From an uncultured Alphaproteobacteria bacterium (lineage in GTDB: Bacteria > Pseudomonadota > Alphaproteobacteria > HIMB59 > GCA-002718135): 48,318 nt of DNA. The notes beneath the pieces were generated by a model that searched no databases, was not told the origin of the DNA, and saw only the letters and a program-made list of their open reading frames with translations. The stretch covers positions 1-48,318 of the forward strand of contig CACOVJ010000001.1 of NCBI GenBank assembly GCA_902630465.1, written 5' to 3'. Made by a program: the position numbers and the translations under genes. Positions 39,898 to 48,318 of the stretch are shown here, one piece after another. How positions within the stretch are numbered: position 1 is the stretch's first letter; the number at the start of each line of letters is the position of its first letter.

Positions 39898-40818
39898 ATG
39901 GGTCTTTTTTTTCAAAATTTATATGAAATCAAAGGAGGTTTATCTAAAAAGAAAGTATTTAGAAAAAAAGAAAAAAATTACAATAAGATAATAATTGATT
40001 TTTCTAGAGATAAAAAAGAATTTCACGATTTTTTAAATGTATATAATATTTTACTAAAAATAAATATTGCTATACCAAGAATTTATGAAGTTCATTTAAA
40101 CAAACATTTTATTATCATGGAAGATTTTGGTGATAATACTTATGATAAAGTTATTAAGAAGAAAGAAATTTATAATTTATTAAAATTAGCAGTAGATAGT
40201 CTAATTATTATACAAAATTCTATAACTAGCTATGATTTATGTCATTTGGAAAAATATAAATTTAATAATTTAATGAAAGAAATAAGTGAATTTGTAGATT
40301 ATTATTTGCCATATAAAAAAATTAACAACTTTGATAAAAGTCATTTTTTTGAAATTTGGGAAAAAAATTACAATAGTCAAAATTTTGATTTTAATTATTT
40401 TGCTCATAAAGACTTTGAGCTAATAAATATATTTTTATTACAAAACAATAATTCAAAATTGAAGTGTGGTATAATAGACTTTCAAAGTGCATTTAGAGGC
40501 TTTGCCGGTTGGGATCTTTTCTCTTTACTTGAAAATTCTAGAATAAATTTTACAAGTCAGTATAACGAAGAATTTATAAAATACTTTTATGAAAATATAA
40601 GTTTTCAATCAGATTTTACCTCATTCAGAGATCAATATTATATCTTAAATTTAGCTAGACAGACACGTTTACTTGGAAGATGGGTCAAGATTTCATATCA
40701 AGGAAATAAAAATTATTTAGATTATATATATTCAACAAAAAGCAGACTAATTTCCAGTCTAGTAAATATTAAAGATGAGAATTTAAAAAAAATTTATGAA
40801 GAGGTTTTATCAATTTAA
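39898..40818 (+). CDS. Aminoglycoside-phosphotransferase-family sugar kinase, AmgK-like
   Basis: In this position the gene matches AmgK, the anomeric N-acetylmuramate/N-acetylglucosamine kinase of peptidoglycan recycling. The kinase fold is supported by IIMEDFGDNTY (hinge), catalytic Asp in FAHKDFELINIFLL (about 167-180) and metal-binding GIIDFQSAFRGFAGWDLFSLL. In the catalytic loop the second His of the usual HxDxHxxN pattern reads Glu. The C-terminal RQTRLLGRW block is typical of the family. It is 306 aa, 2 bases after tsaE, and overlaps murU by one base. Confidence 0.82.
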   Translation: MGLFFQNLYEIKGGLSKKKVFRKKEKNYNKIIIDFSRDKKEFHDFLNVYNILLKINIAIPRIYEVHLNKHFIIMEDFGDNTYDKVIKKKEIYNLLKLAVDSLIIIQNSITSYDLCHLEKYKFNNLMKEISEFVDYYLPYKKINNFDKSHFFEIWEKNYNSQNFDFNYFAHKDFELINIFLLQNNNSKLKCGIIDFQSAFRGFAGWDLFSLLENSRINFTSQYNEEFIKYFYENISFQSDFTSFRDQYYILNLARQTRLLGRWVKISYQGNKNYLDYIYSTKSRLISSLVNIKDENLKKIYEEVLSI

Positions 40819-41498
40819 TGCAAGAAATTTCCTTATTAATACTGTGCGCGGGTTTTGGTAAGCGAATGTTAGATTTAACCACTACAACACCTAAGCCATT
40901 ATTAAAAATAAAAAATAAAATATTATTAGGTAACACAATTAATTTTTTTAAAGATATTGGTTGTAATGAAATTTTTATCAATACGCATTACTTACATAAA
41001 AATATTGAAGAATACATAATAAGAAACTTTAGTACGGAAAATATAAGTACAATTTACGAGCCCTCAATTCTTGGTACAGGCGGAGGAGTCAAAAATATTT
41101 TTAATTATACTAAAAATAATAAAATATGCGTCGTTAATTCTGATATATTTTGGATACCTGAAAATAAAAAAGATATTAAAAATTTTTTAAAAAATTCCAA
41201 TGATGTATCTTATTGCAAAATCTTATTATCAAAAAATGATACGTTTTATGGATTAAAAAAAAAATACGGTGATTTCAATATTAAAAATGGTACAGTTTCT
41301 AAATGGAATAAAGGAAATGATATTTTAATTTACTCTGGTATTCAAATTGTATCAAAAAATATTTTTAAACAAACTAAAAAAAAATTTTCAATGAATAATA
41401 TTTGGGATCATCTTATTACTGATAAAAAGTTAAATGGTGATTTTATGTCAACAAAAATTTTACACATTGGGGATAAAAATTCATTTCACCAATTTTAA
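40818..41498 (+). CDS. Nucleotidyltransferase, MurU-like (N-acetylmuramate-1-phosphate uridylyltransferase)
   Basis: A GT-A nucleotidyltransferase with the N-terminal signature LCAGFGKRMLDLTTTTPKPL, in which the common AAGxGxRM pattern reads CAGFGKRM. Other blocks are INTHYLHKNIEEYI, GTGGGVKNIF and the metal site VVNSDIFW. At 226 aa it is the size of MurU. Directly after the AmgK-like kinase (TAATG overlap), it most likely completes the AmgK-MurU route from MurNAc to UDP-MurNAc. addB and addA commonly come next in alphaproteobacteria, but here trxA follows after 47 bases. Confidence 0.82.
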   Translation: MQEISLLILCAGFGKRMLDLTTTTPKPLLKIKNKILLGNTINFFKDIGCNEIFINTHYLHKNIEEYIIRNFSTENISTIYEPSILGTGGGVKNIFNYTKNNKICVVNSDIFWIPENKKDIKNFLKNSNDVSYCKILLSKNDTFYGLKKKYGDFNIKNGTVSKWNKGNDILIYSGIQIVSKNIFKQTKKKFSMNNIWDHLITDKKLNGDFMSTKILHIGDKNSFHQF

Positions 41499-41511
41499 TT
41501 TTCTTTTTAAC

Positions 41512-41538
41512 TTGAATAACATTTTAAAGTTCTTAAAT
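41512..41538 (+). promoter_or_regulatory. Possible weak trxA promoter
   Basis: TTGAAT (41512-41517) and TTAAAT (41533-41538) are 15 bases apart in the 47-base gap before trxA. The -10-like box ends 7 bases before the ATG. The spacing is short and the match weak. Confidence 0.25.
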
Positions 41539-41545
41539 TAAGAAT

Positions 41546-41866
41546 ATGTCTACAACACAAACAAATGATGAAAACTTTGATAAAGATATTTCTTCTCAAA
41601 GTGTGCCAGTCATAGTAGATTTTGGTGCTGATTGGTGCGGTCCCTGTAAGCAACTTGACCCAATTTTAGAAGATATAGCCGCTGAAAACAGTGATAAATT
41701 GAAAGTATTTAAAATTAATATTGATGAAAACCCTATGACCCCTCAGAAATTTGGTGTTAGAGGGATTCCAACAATAATGCTTTTTAACGAAGGCAAATTG
41801 ATCGATCAGAAAGTTGGGAGCCTTCCCAAATCCGCTCTAGAGGCATGGATAAAAGCTAATTTATAA
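41546..41866 (+). CDS. trxA: Thioredoxin
   Basis: A single-domain cytoplasmic thioredoxin of 106 aa with the active site WCGPC (30-34), the conserved VDFGADW strand, cis-Pro in VRGIPTIMLF and the C-terminal GSLPKSALEAWI. It reduces protein disulfides and can support ribonucleotide reductase. trxA facing folC is the usual alphaproteobacterial order. The last 11 bases overlap the 3' end of folC on the other strand. Confidence 0.95.
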   Translation: MSTTQTNDENFDKDISSQSVPVIVDFGADWCGPCKQLDPILEDIAAENSDKLKVFKINIDENPMTPQKFGVRGIPTIMLFNEGKLIDQKVGSLPKSALEAWIKANL

Positions 41867-43118
41867 GCTCACTTCGAATTTTTCCAACTAAATATAATGA
41901 TCCAGTAATTAAAAATACCTTTTTATCATACGTTGTTATTATTCTAAGTGCTTCTTTTAAATTTTTAACTTCCCTGTGATTAATTGATAAAGCATTACAG
42001 TTTTCTGCAATTTGATTTGATGAAAACGCATTATTTTCGTTAGGTATTTTAATAGCAAGTAAACTAGAAATATCACTTTTAATTAACTTTAAAAACATAT
42101 CCATTTTCTTGTTATTTAACATTCCAAATAAAACAACTGGCTTCAAATTTTTATCTTTTAAAAATTGACTTAATTTTTTTGCACCATCTATATTGTGTGA
42201 TCCGTCTAGGATAATTATTTTATTATTATATTTTAGTATTTCTAATCTTCCTGGCCAATCAGTTTCTTTAATTGCAATACTAATCTTTTTAAAGTTCATT
42301 TTAAATCCATTCATGCTCAAAATTTCTGAAAATGCCAATGCAACTGATGCATTCTCTATTTGATGAGCACCATTTAATTTAGGTCTGCTTATTTTTTTGA
42401 TTGTATTTTTAAACTTGAATACAAAGTTATTTTTTTTTACTTTACCAATTTTGTATTCTTTTCCATATGTATAAACATTATTAGTATTAATTAACTTATT
42501 ACTAATAAACTTCGTCACTTCACTAGTTTGCTTGCTAATTATTACAAATTTACTTTTTCTAGTAATGCCTAATTTTTCTTTTGTAATTTTTTTTATTGTA
42601 TTTCCTAAATACTCTTCATGGTCATAACTAATTGGTGTTATGATACTACATAATTTTTTAGGAATAATATTTGTTGCATCCAATCTTCCACCTAGGCCAG
42701 TTTCAAGAATTAAAAATTCAGAATTTGTTCTTTGAAATAAAAAAAAAGCAGCTGCAGTGGTAATTTCAAAAAAAGTAATTGGGTTATTTTCGTTTATTTT
42801 TTTTACAAACTCTAGTGTATTAATTAATTTTTTTGTACTTACATGATTATTATTTAGTACTATCCTTTCATTAAAATTGGACAAATGAGGGGATATATAT
42901 GCATCACATGAGTATCCATTTTTAATTAAGATATTTCTTATAAAACTTTGAACAGAACCTTTACCATTTGTTCCAGCAATATGAATAGTCTTTGGTAAAT
43001 CTAAGTGGGGATCACCAAGTTTCTGCAGTAAAGTTTTAAGTCTATCTAAAGATAAATCTATATATTTTGGATGTAACTTTAAAAGTTCATTTAATAATTT
43101 ATCTTTTTTAGATTTCAC
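41856..43118 (-). CDS. folC: Folylpolyglutamate/dihydrofolate synthase
   Basis: FolC joins glutamate to dihydropteroate or folates. The Mur-ligase fold is shown by the P-loop IAGTNGKGSVQSFI (about 48-61), SPHLSNFNERI, ETGLGGRLDATNI and the C-terminal domain beginning near residue 290 with KIIILDGSHNIDGA. Length 420 aa is normal. The start is GTG at 43118, 3 bases after the accD stop; no upstream ATG fits. Its final 11 bases overlap trxA convergently. Confidence 0.94.
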   Translation of the reverse strand: MKSKKDKLLNELLKLHPKYIDLSLDRLKTLLQKLGDPHLDLPKTIHIAGTNGKGSVQSFIRNILIKNGYSCDAYISPHLSNFNERIVLNNNHVSTKKLINTLEFVKKINENNPITFFEITTAAAFFLFQRTNSEFLILETGLGGRLDATNIIPKKLCSIITPISYDHEEYLGNTIKKITKEKLGITRKSKFVIISKQTSEVTKFISNKLINTNNVYTYGKEYKIGKVKKNNFVFKFKNTIKKISRPKLNGAHQIENASVALAFSEILSMNGFKMNFKKISIAIKETDWPGRLEILKYNNKIIILDGSHNIDGAKKLSQFLKDKNLKPVVLFGMLNNKKMDMFLKLIKSDISSLLAIKIPNENNAFSSNQIAENCNALSINHREVKNLKEALRIITTYDKKVFLITGSLYLVGKIRSELIN

Positions 43119-43121
43119 TTA

Positions 43122-43964
43122 TTATGATATGTGTTGCAAAACTTTATGTAGAGTTTGTCTTAGTTCTTTTCTATGAACTACTATATCAACCATTCCATGT
43201 TCTTTTAAATATTCTGCTTTTTGAAAATCGATTGGCAATTCTTCTCTAATTGTGTCTTGAATTACTCTTTTTCCTGCAAAACCTATCGTTGCTCCTTTTT
43301 CTGCAATTGTTATATCTCCCAGCATTGCAAAAGATGCAGTAACTCCACCAGTTGTTGGCTCAGTTAATATAACGATGTAAGGTATTTTATTTTCATTGAG
43401 CATATCTACAGCTGCAATGGTTCTTGGCATTTGCATTAAACTTATTATGCCTTCCTGCATTCTTGCACCTCCTGATGATGTAACTACAACATAAGGTAAT
43501 TTCTTTTCAATTGACAATTTAGCTCCTTTTACTATTGCACCACCAACAGCTCTTCCCATAGATCCGCCCATAAACTCAAAATTCATCAATCCTATTATTA
43601 ATTCTATGTTTTCTATTTTACCTTGCAAAAGAATGAACGCATCTTCTCTTTTTGTTTTTTTTCTATATTCTTTAAGTCTATCTTTATACTTTTTTTTGTC
43701 TGAAAAATTCAAAGGATCATCAGAAATTCTATCTAATTCAATTTCATTATAATCGTTATTATTAAAAAATAATTTTATTCGATCTTCAGCGGTCATTCTA
43801 AAATGATAACCACAATTTATACAAACCCTTAAATTTTGATTTAGATCTTTATGATGTATCATACTTCCACATGATAAACAGTTATTCCATAATTTTTCAG
43901 GAACATCCCGTCTTTTGACTAAAGACGATAGTTTTGGTTTAACAAAATTGGTCAACCAATTCAT
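43122..43964 (-). CDS. accD: Acetyl-CoA carboxylase carboxyltransferase, beta subunit
   Basis: AccD is half of the carboxyltransferase that produces malonyl-CoA for fatty-acid synthesis. A four-cysteine zinc ribbon is intact: Cys29, Cys32, Cys48 and Cys51. The crotonase-fold core carries FEFMGGSMGRAVGGAI, VTSSGGARMQEG and LTEPTTGGVTASFAMLGD. Length is 280 aa. The ATG overlaps the trpA stop by four bases (ATGA). trpA-accD-folC is a widely conserved order in proteobacteria. Confidence 0.97.
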   Translation of the reverse strand: MNWLTNFVKPKLSSLVKRRDVPEKLWNNCLSCGSMIHHKDLNQNLRVCINCGYHFRMTAEDRIKLFFNNNDYNEIELDRISDDPLNFSDKKKYKDRLKEYRKKTKREDAFILLQGKIENIELIIGLMNFEFMGGSMGRAVGGAIVKGAKLSIEKKLPYVVVTSSGGARMQEGIISLMQMPRTIAAVDMLNENKIPYIVILTEPTTGGVTASFAMLGDITIAEKGATIGFAGKRVIQDTIREELPIDFQKAEYLKEHGMVDIVVHRKELRQTLHKVLQHIS

Positions 43965-44755
43965 ATCTTTGTTCCTTGTTTTAAGTTATAGATAAATTCA
44001 TCAATCTTTTTTAACATTAAATCTCTATTACTTAAATTTTCCTCAATTATTTTAATAATACTAGATCCTACAACCGCTCCATCTGCGATTTTACAAATAT
44101 TGTTTACATCTTCAACATTCTTTATACCAAAACCTGGAATAACTGGTAAACTTGTATGATTTTTAATGAAGCTTATTGATTTTTTCAATTCGTCAATGTT
44201 TGCCGATTTTTGACCTGTTGTGCCCATTACACTAACATAATACAAAAACCCACTAGCATTTTTAAGTATTAATTTAAGTCTATTTTCATCAGTGGTTGGT
44301 GTAATGAGCCTTATTAAATCTATGTCATTCTGTTTTAACTCAATTATTAAATCTTCATCTTCTTCAGGTTGCAAATCTACAATTATTAAACCATCAACTC
44401 CATTAGCAGCACAACTTTTAACAAAATTTTTTACTCCATAGTGTAAAATTACATTGTAGTATCCCATTAGAATAACTGGTAAGCTCTTATTTAAGATCTT
44501 AAGATTTGATACTAATTTAAATATACTATCTAAATCAGTACCATTTTTTAGTGACCTATTACTTGATAATTGAATAGTTGGTCCATCGGCCATAGGATCT
44601 GAAAATGGCATACCAATTTCTATAATATCTACATCATTTTTTACTAATGTATTTATTATTTTATTGCTTGTTTCTAAATCAGGATCACCGCCAGTAACAA
44701 ATGTAACTAATTTTTTAGTTTTATTTTTAAAAATTTGATTTAAAACTTTTGTCAT
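43961..44755 (-). CDS. trpA: Tryptophan synthase alpha subunit
   Basis: TrpA cleaves indole-3-glycerol phosphate to indole, passed to TrpB. The TIM-barrel catalytic residues are Glu46 (DIIEIGMPFSDP) and Asp57 (MADGPTIQ). The phosphate-binding part near the C-terminus has VIPGFGIKNVEDV and GAVVGSSIIK. Length 264 aa is typical. It starts one base inside the trpB stop (TAATG) and overlaps accD by four, so trpF-trpB-trpA-accD are translated as one coupled unit. Confidence 0.97.
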   Translation of the reverse strand: MTKVLNQIFKNKTKKLVTFVTGGDPDLETSNKIINTLVKNDVDIIEIGMPFSDPMADGPTIQLSSNRSLKNGTDLDSIFKLVSNLKILNKSLPVILMGYYNVILHYGVKNFVKSCAANGVDGLIIVDLQPEEDEDLIIELKQNDIDLIRLITPTTDENRLKLILKNASGFLYYVSVMGTTGQKSANIDELKKSISFIKNHTSLPVIPGFGIKNVEDVNNICKIADGAVVGSSIIKIIEENLSNRDLMLKKIDEFIYNLKQGTKI

Positions 44756-45963
44756 TAAATTTTAATATTTAATTCATCAGCAATAGTAAAAATATCTTTA
44801 TCACCTCTGCCACACATGTTCATAACAACTACTTTTTCTTTACTATAGTTTTTAGCAATTTTTCTTAGTACTGATAAAGCATGAGATGGTTCTAAAGCAG
44901 GTATAATACCTTCAAGTTTGCAACAATATTGAAATGCTTCTATTGCTTCTATATCTGTTGCAGACATATATTTTACCCTGTTTTCTTCATACAAAAATGC
45001 ATGTTCTGGTCCTATACCTGGATAATCTAATCCCGCAGATATGGAATGAGCTTCCTGAATTTGACCTGATTTTGATTGTAATAAATATGTTTTATTTCCA
45101 TGTAAAACCCCTGGTTTGCCCCCAGTTAAACTTGCTGCATGTTTATCTGTTTGTATGCCATGACCTGCAGCTTCTACTGCTATCATCTCTACTTTATCAT
45201 CATCTAAGAATTCATGGAATAGCCCTAAAGCATTAGAGCCTCCACCGATACATGCCATAAGTAAATCAGGCGATTTACCTTCTACTTTTCTAAGCTGACT
45301 TCTTACTTCCTTTCCTATAATAGATTGAAAATCTCTTACCATTTCTGGATAAGGATGTGGACCAGCAGCTGTTCCAATTATATAAAAAGTATCTTTCACA
45401 TTACTTACCCAATCTCTTAATGCTTCATTCATAGCATCTTTTAGTGATTTTGAACCAGTGGTAACACTTTTAATTTCAGCACCAAGCAGCTTCATTCTAA
45501 ATACATTTGGAGATTGTCTTTCAATATCTTTTTCACCCATATAAACTACACATGGCAATCCAAATAACGCACAAACTGTTGCAGTCGCCACCCCATGCTG
45601 CCCAGCCCCTGTTTCTGCTATAATCCTTTTTTTACCCATTTTTTTTGCTAATAGTATTTGTCCCATACAATTATTTATTTTGTGAGCGCCTGTATGATTT
45701 AATTCATCTCTTTTGAAATATATTTTTGGTCCGTTAAGATCTGCAGTTATTCTTTCAGCAAAAAATAAAGGGCTTGGCCTACCTATATAGTTTTCCAAAT
45801 AGTAGGTAAATTCTTCGAGAAACTCTTTATCATCTTTAATTTTATTATAGCACTCTTCAACTTCAAGTATTAATGGCATTAAGGTTTCAGATACATATCT
45901 TCCACCGAAGTTACCAAAATACCCTTTTTTATTTGGATAATTCTTGTATGAATTTTTAAGCAT
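44755..45963 (-). CDS. trpB: Tryptophan synthase beta subunit
   Basis: TrpB is the PLP enzyme condensing indole with serine. The PLP lysine is Lys95 in [15 protein letters not shown], and the phosphate-binding loop [15 protein letters not shown] and [12 protein letters not shown] are intact. Length 402 aa is standard. It begins with ATG 8 bases inside the trpF end. trpE, trpG, trpD and trpC are not in the window, as is common in alphaproteobacteria where they form another operon. No leader-peptide attenuator is seen. Confidence 0.98.
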   Translation of the reverse strand: MLKNSYKNYPNKKGYFGNFGGRYVSETLMPLILEVEECYNKIKDDKEFLEEFTYYLENYIGRPSPLFFAERITADLNGPKIYFKRDELNHTGAHKINNCMGQILLAKKMGKKRIIAETGAGQHGVATATVCALFGLPCVVYMGEKDIERQSPNVFRMKLLGAEIKSVTTGSKSLKDAMNEALRDWVSNVKDTFYIIGTAAGPHPYPEMVRDFQSIIGKEVRSQLRKVEGKSPDLLMACIGGGSNALGLFHEFLDDDKVEMIAVEAAGHGIQTDKHAASLTGGKPGVLHGNKTYLLQSKSGQIQEAHSISAGLDYPGIGPEHAFLYEENRVKYMSATDIEAIEAFQYCCKLEGIIPALEPSHALSVLRKIAKNYSKEKVVVMNMCGRGDKDIFTIADELNIKI

Positions 45964-46585
45964 TATTAAATGAATCCATCAAATTATTTATAGTGTGATT
46001 ATCTTTAATACCAGTTATTTTTTCCACACCTGAAGATAAATCTATTCCATAAGGCTTTATAACCAATTTTACTGATTTAATATTACTTATATTAATACCG
46101 CCTGAAAGAAACCAGGGTTTATTAATTTTAATATCCTTAATAATCTGCCAATCAAATTTTTTAGCATTTCCACCGGGTAATTCTTTTTTCTTTGGCTTGT
46201 AATCAAATAAAAAAAAATCAGCATTACTAAACTTTACTATTTTTTTTAAATCATTTTTTTTACTTATAGAAATTTTTTTAATTATTTTTGTATCTAATTT
46301 TTTAAGGGATTTAATATAATCATCATCTTCATCACCGTGCAACTGGACATACATTAGTTCCAAATCTTTTATTATTTTTTTTATATATGATATTTCTTCA
46401 TCAACAAAAACACCTACGCCCTTTATATTCATTTTTTTCGAAAGTTTCTGAAGCTCATACGCTTCATTTAAGTTAATATTTCTGGGACTTTTTTTGTAAA
46501 AAATCATACCAAAAAAATCTACCTCTTTTTTTTCACAAATCAAAAGAGTCTCTTTTTTTCTAATACCACAAATTTTAACAATCAT
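45956..46585 (-). CDS. trpF: Phosphoribosylanthranilate isomerase
   Basis: TrpF isomerises N-(5-phosphoribosyl)anthranilate in tryptophan synthesis. The small TIM barrel begins KICGIRKKE, where the Cys is the general base, and has [20 protein letters not shown] and IDLSSGVEK with the catalytic Asp. At 209 aa it is the usual length. It lies 2 bases after pyrF and overlaps trpB by 8 bases. Confidence 0.95.
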   Translation of the reverse strand: MIVKICGIRKKETLLICEKKEVDFFGMIFYKKSPRNINLNEAYELQKLSKKMNIKGVGVFVDEEISYIKKIIKDLELMYVQLHGDEDDDYIKSLKKLDTKIIKKISISKKNDLKKIVKFSNADFFLFDYKPKKKELPGGNAKKFDWQIIKDIKINKPWFLSGGINISNIKSVKLVIKPYGIDLSSGVEKITGIKDNHTINNLMDSFNNA

Positions 46586-46587
46586 TT

Positions 46588-47271
46588 TTATATTGTATCA
46601 TTAATTTCTTTTAGAGCTTTTAAGGGATTTGCAGACTTTGTTATAGGCCTACCAATAACTAAATAATTTGCACCTAAGTCTATTGCGTTTTTTGCACTCA
46701 TTGTTCTTTTTTGATCGTCTTTGTCTTTATTTATACCTTGCATTCTAATACCTGGTGTAACAATCAAAAATTTTTTACTAACAAGATTTCTTATTATTTT
46801 TACCTCCTTAGGACTACATACTACTCCATCTAATTTTAGTTTTTCTGCATTTTTTACAAAACTTTTTACCAAAGTCTCAATTTTAATTTTGTTATAATAT
46901 TTTTTTGTTTGGTCTTCATTTAAGCTTGTGAGTATTGATACTCCAAGAATTTTGGTATATTTACGATCTTGCAAGCTAGCTCTCATCATTTCATCCCCAC
47001 CTGATATATGTACTGTTGTTAATAATGGCTTTAGTTTATCAATAGCTTTTATCCCTTGTCTTACTGAATTAGGAATATCATGTAACTTTAGATCTAAAAA
47101 AATATTAGGACAAATTTTTTTTATTTTTTTGTATCCTTCAATTCCATAATTAAAAAAAAATTCATAACCGATTTTGAATGCAAATGCTTCGGATTTACAT
47201 TTAACAACAATATTTTTTATTTTAATAAAATTGTTACCATCAAGAGCAACAATAACTTTTTTATGATTCAT
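46588..47271 (-). CDS. pyrF: Orotidine 5'-phosphate decarboxylase
   Basis: PyrF forms UMP in the last step of de novo pyrimidine synthesis. The catalytic set is clear: Asp11 (VALDGNN), Lys33 (FKIGYEF), and the DLKLHDIPNSV motif with Asp60, Lys62 and Asp65; the phosphate-gripping TPGIR is also present. Length is 227 aa. Its start overlaps the ihfB end by 11 bases and trpF follows 2 bases later. Confidence 0.96.
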   Translation of the reverse strand: MNHKKVIVALDGNNFIKIKNIVVKCKSEAFAFKIGYEFFFNYGIEGYKKIKKICPNIFLDLKLHDIPNSVRQGIKAIDKLKPLLTTVHISGGDEMMRASLQDRKYTKILGVSILTSLNEDQTKKYYNKIKIETLVKSFVKNAEKLKLDGVVCSPKEVKIIRNLVSKKFLIVTPGIRMQGINKDKDDQKRTMSAKNAIDLGANYLVIGRPITKSANPLKALKEINDTI

Positions 47272-47557
47272 TATCTATTTTAGAATTTATTCGATTATGA
47301 AGTGTTTTTCCAATTTTAAAATGTAATTTGAATGACTTTTCTTTAAAAACTCTTTCATTTGTTCTAGGATTTCTCACATATTTTTCCTTGTTCAATTTAC
47401 GACTAATGGTGCCAAATCCTCTAATCTCAATATTTTTGCCTTCTTTTAATGATGAAATTATTTTTTTTATAAAAATATCAAATAAATTTTCGATATCTTC
47501 TGTTGATAAATTTTCATATTTTAAAGAAAGTTTATCTATAATTTGAGATTTTAACAT
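47261..47557 (-). CDS. ihfB: Integration host factor beta subunit
   Basis: IHF bends DNA as an alpha/beta heterodimer and helps compact the nucleoid. The 98-aa HU/IHF fold includes EIRGFGTISRKLN and the DNA-inserting arm tip RNPRTNERV, then FKIGKTLHNRIN. The position directly after rpsA is the standard location of ihfB in proteobacteria, favouring IhfB over HU. It starts 5 bases after rpsA and overlaps pyrF by 11. Confidence 0.93.
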   Translation of the reverse strand: MLKSQIIDKLSLKYENLSTEDIENLFDIFIKKIISSLKEGKNIEIRGFGTISRKLNKEKYVRNPRTNERVFKEKSFKLHFKIGKTLHNRINSKIDNES

Positions 47558-47562
47558 TAGTT

Positions 47563-48318
47563 CTACTTTTTAAGTACTGAACCTAATATATCTCCTAGTG
47601 AAGCTCCAGATGCGCTGGATCCATATTTTGAAAGTGCCTCTTTTTCATCTTGAATTTCAAGTTCTTTTATAGATAAATTTAAAACTCTCATTTTGTTATC
47701 TATTGAAATAATAACAGAGTCCACATTCTCACCGTTCGCGAACCTGTCAGTTTTTTGTTCGTTCTTATCTTTTGATAAATTCATTTTTTTAATATAGCCA
47801 AAAACTTTATTTTCACTGTCTAGCTCAACCTTGATACCTTTTTCATCAATTTCAGAAATTTTACCAGTAACTTTAGTTTTTAGAGGGTTCTTCTTTAAAT
47901 ATTCTTGGATTGGATCATTGTTTAAATGCTTAACTCCAAGGCTAATTCTCTCTTTATCAACATTAATGTCCAATATTTTAACTTTAATTTTATCACCCTT
48001 TTTCAAATTTTTTAAAATTGAGTCACATTCTTTTTCGTCCCAACTTAAATCGGAAACATGGACCATACCATCTATTTCATCATGTACTTTTACAAAAATT
48101 CCAAAGTCTACGACATTGACTATTTCTGTTTCAAAGGAGTCATTGATGTTATAATTTTCTTCTAGCTTCATCCACGGATTATCTTTCATTTGTTTTAGAC
48201 TACAATTAATTCTTTTTTTATCATCATCAATTTCTAGAATTTTAACTTCTACAATATCATTCAAGTTTACAATTTTTGATGGGTGTGGAGGCTTTTTTAA
48301 CCATGTTAACTCACTAAG
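47563..48318 (-). CDS. rpsA: 30S ribosomal protein S1, C-terminal part (5' end outside window)
   Basis: S1 binds mRNA on the 30S subunit through repeated S1 domains. The frame stays open to the right edge, with LSELTWLKKPPHPSKIV before the TTG at 48264, so that TTG is internal and the gene is truncated by the window. The 251 visible residues hold the end of one S1 repeat, one full repeat with VDFGIFVKVHDEIDGMVHVS, a more divergent last repeat, and the Ser/Gly-rich tail GASLGDILG usual in alphaproteobacterial S1. It heads the rpsA-ihfB-pyrF-trpFBA run as seen here. Confidence 0.95.
   Translation of the reverse strand, partial: LSELTWLKKPPHPSKIVNLNDIVEVKILEIDDDKKRINCSLKQMKDNPWMKLEENYNINDSFETEIVNVVDFGIFVKVHDEIDGMVHVSDLSWDEKECDSILKNLKKGDKIKVKILDINVDKERISLGVKHLNNDPIQEYLKKNPLKTKVTGKISEIDEKGIKVELDSENKVFGYIKKMNLSKDKNEQKTDRFANGENVDSVIISIDNKMRVLNLSIKELEIQDEKEALSKYGSSASGASLGDILGSVLKK

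Noticed and set aside
48262-48264. TTG as the start of rpsA
   Set aside because: Conserved S1-domain sequence continues upstream in frame to the window edge, so it is internal.

Overview
This is a very AT-rich, extremely compact stretch of bacterial chromosome with about 48 protein genes, almost all of them core housekeeping genes. Gene order is alphaproteobacterial: lnt-trmB-nusA-infB-rbfA-truB-rpsO-pnp; fabI-fabB-fabA; moeB-coaBC-ubiE divergent from mutM-rpsT-dnaA; regB-regA; chvI-chvG; tsaE-amgK-murU; and rpsA-ihfB-pyrF-trpF-trpB-trpA-accD-folC meeting trxA. Low GC, no intergenic stretch above 300 bases, pervasive start/stop overlaps and missing syntenic partners (rimP, ylxR, ubiB, dut, addB, addA, hprK) suggest a genome-streamlined, probably marine, SAR11-like or HIMB59-like alphaproteobacterium. 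I cannot place it more precisely without a phylogeny. No mobile element, CRISPR array, tRNA or rRNA gene was seen.

Layout. 1-9804 (+): the C-terminal part of Lnt, TrmB, then after a strong hairpin the nusA-infB-rbfA-truB-rpsO-pnp translation/RNA-decay operon, ending with a glycerophosphodiester phosphodiesterase. 9801-14990 (-): ubiE-coaBC-moeB followed by fabA-fabB-fabI, for quinone, CoA, sulfur-carrier and unsaturated fatty-acid synthesis. 14992-25134 (+): mutM, rpsT, the replication cluster dnaA-dnaN-recF-gyrB, the redox two-component pair regB-regA and a membrane glycosyltransferase. 25111-27361 (-): an orphan ABC ATPase and an O-antigen ligase-like protein. 27393-30272 (+): polA and a 42-residue basic protein resembling the ribosome-rescue factor ArfA. 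30269-34266 (-): nrdA-nrdB-grx behind NrdR-box-like sites. 34555-41866 (+): chvI-chvG, ahcY-metK, tsaE-amgK-murU and trxA. 41856-48318 (-): rpsA (5' end outside), ihfB, pyrF, trpF, trpB, trpA, accD, folC.

I see no novel multi-gene defence or mobile system. The most interesting points are: (1) the ArfA-like mini-gene with an 11-A run at its 5' end; (2) a MutM/Fpg glycosylase that has lost three of its four zinc-finger cysteines; (3) a terminator hairpin directly abutting the nusA start codon, with rimP and ylxR gone; (4) all four convergent gene junctions overlap inside coding sequence; (5) several operon heads have a -10-like box only 6-11 bases before the ATG, implying leaderless or near-leaderless mRNAs, including the ubiE/mutM pair whose start codons are one base apart; (6) addAB is missing from its usual site.
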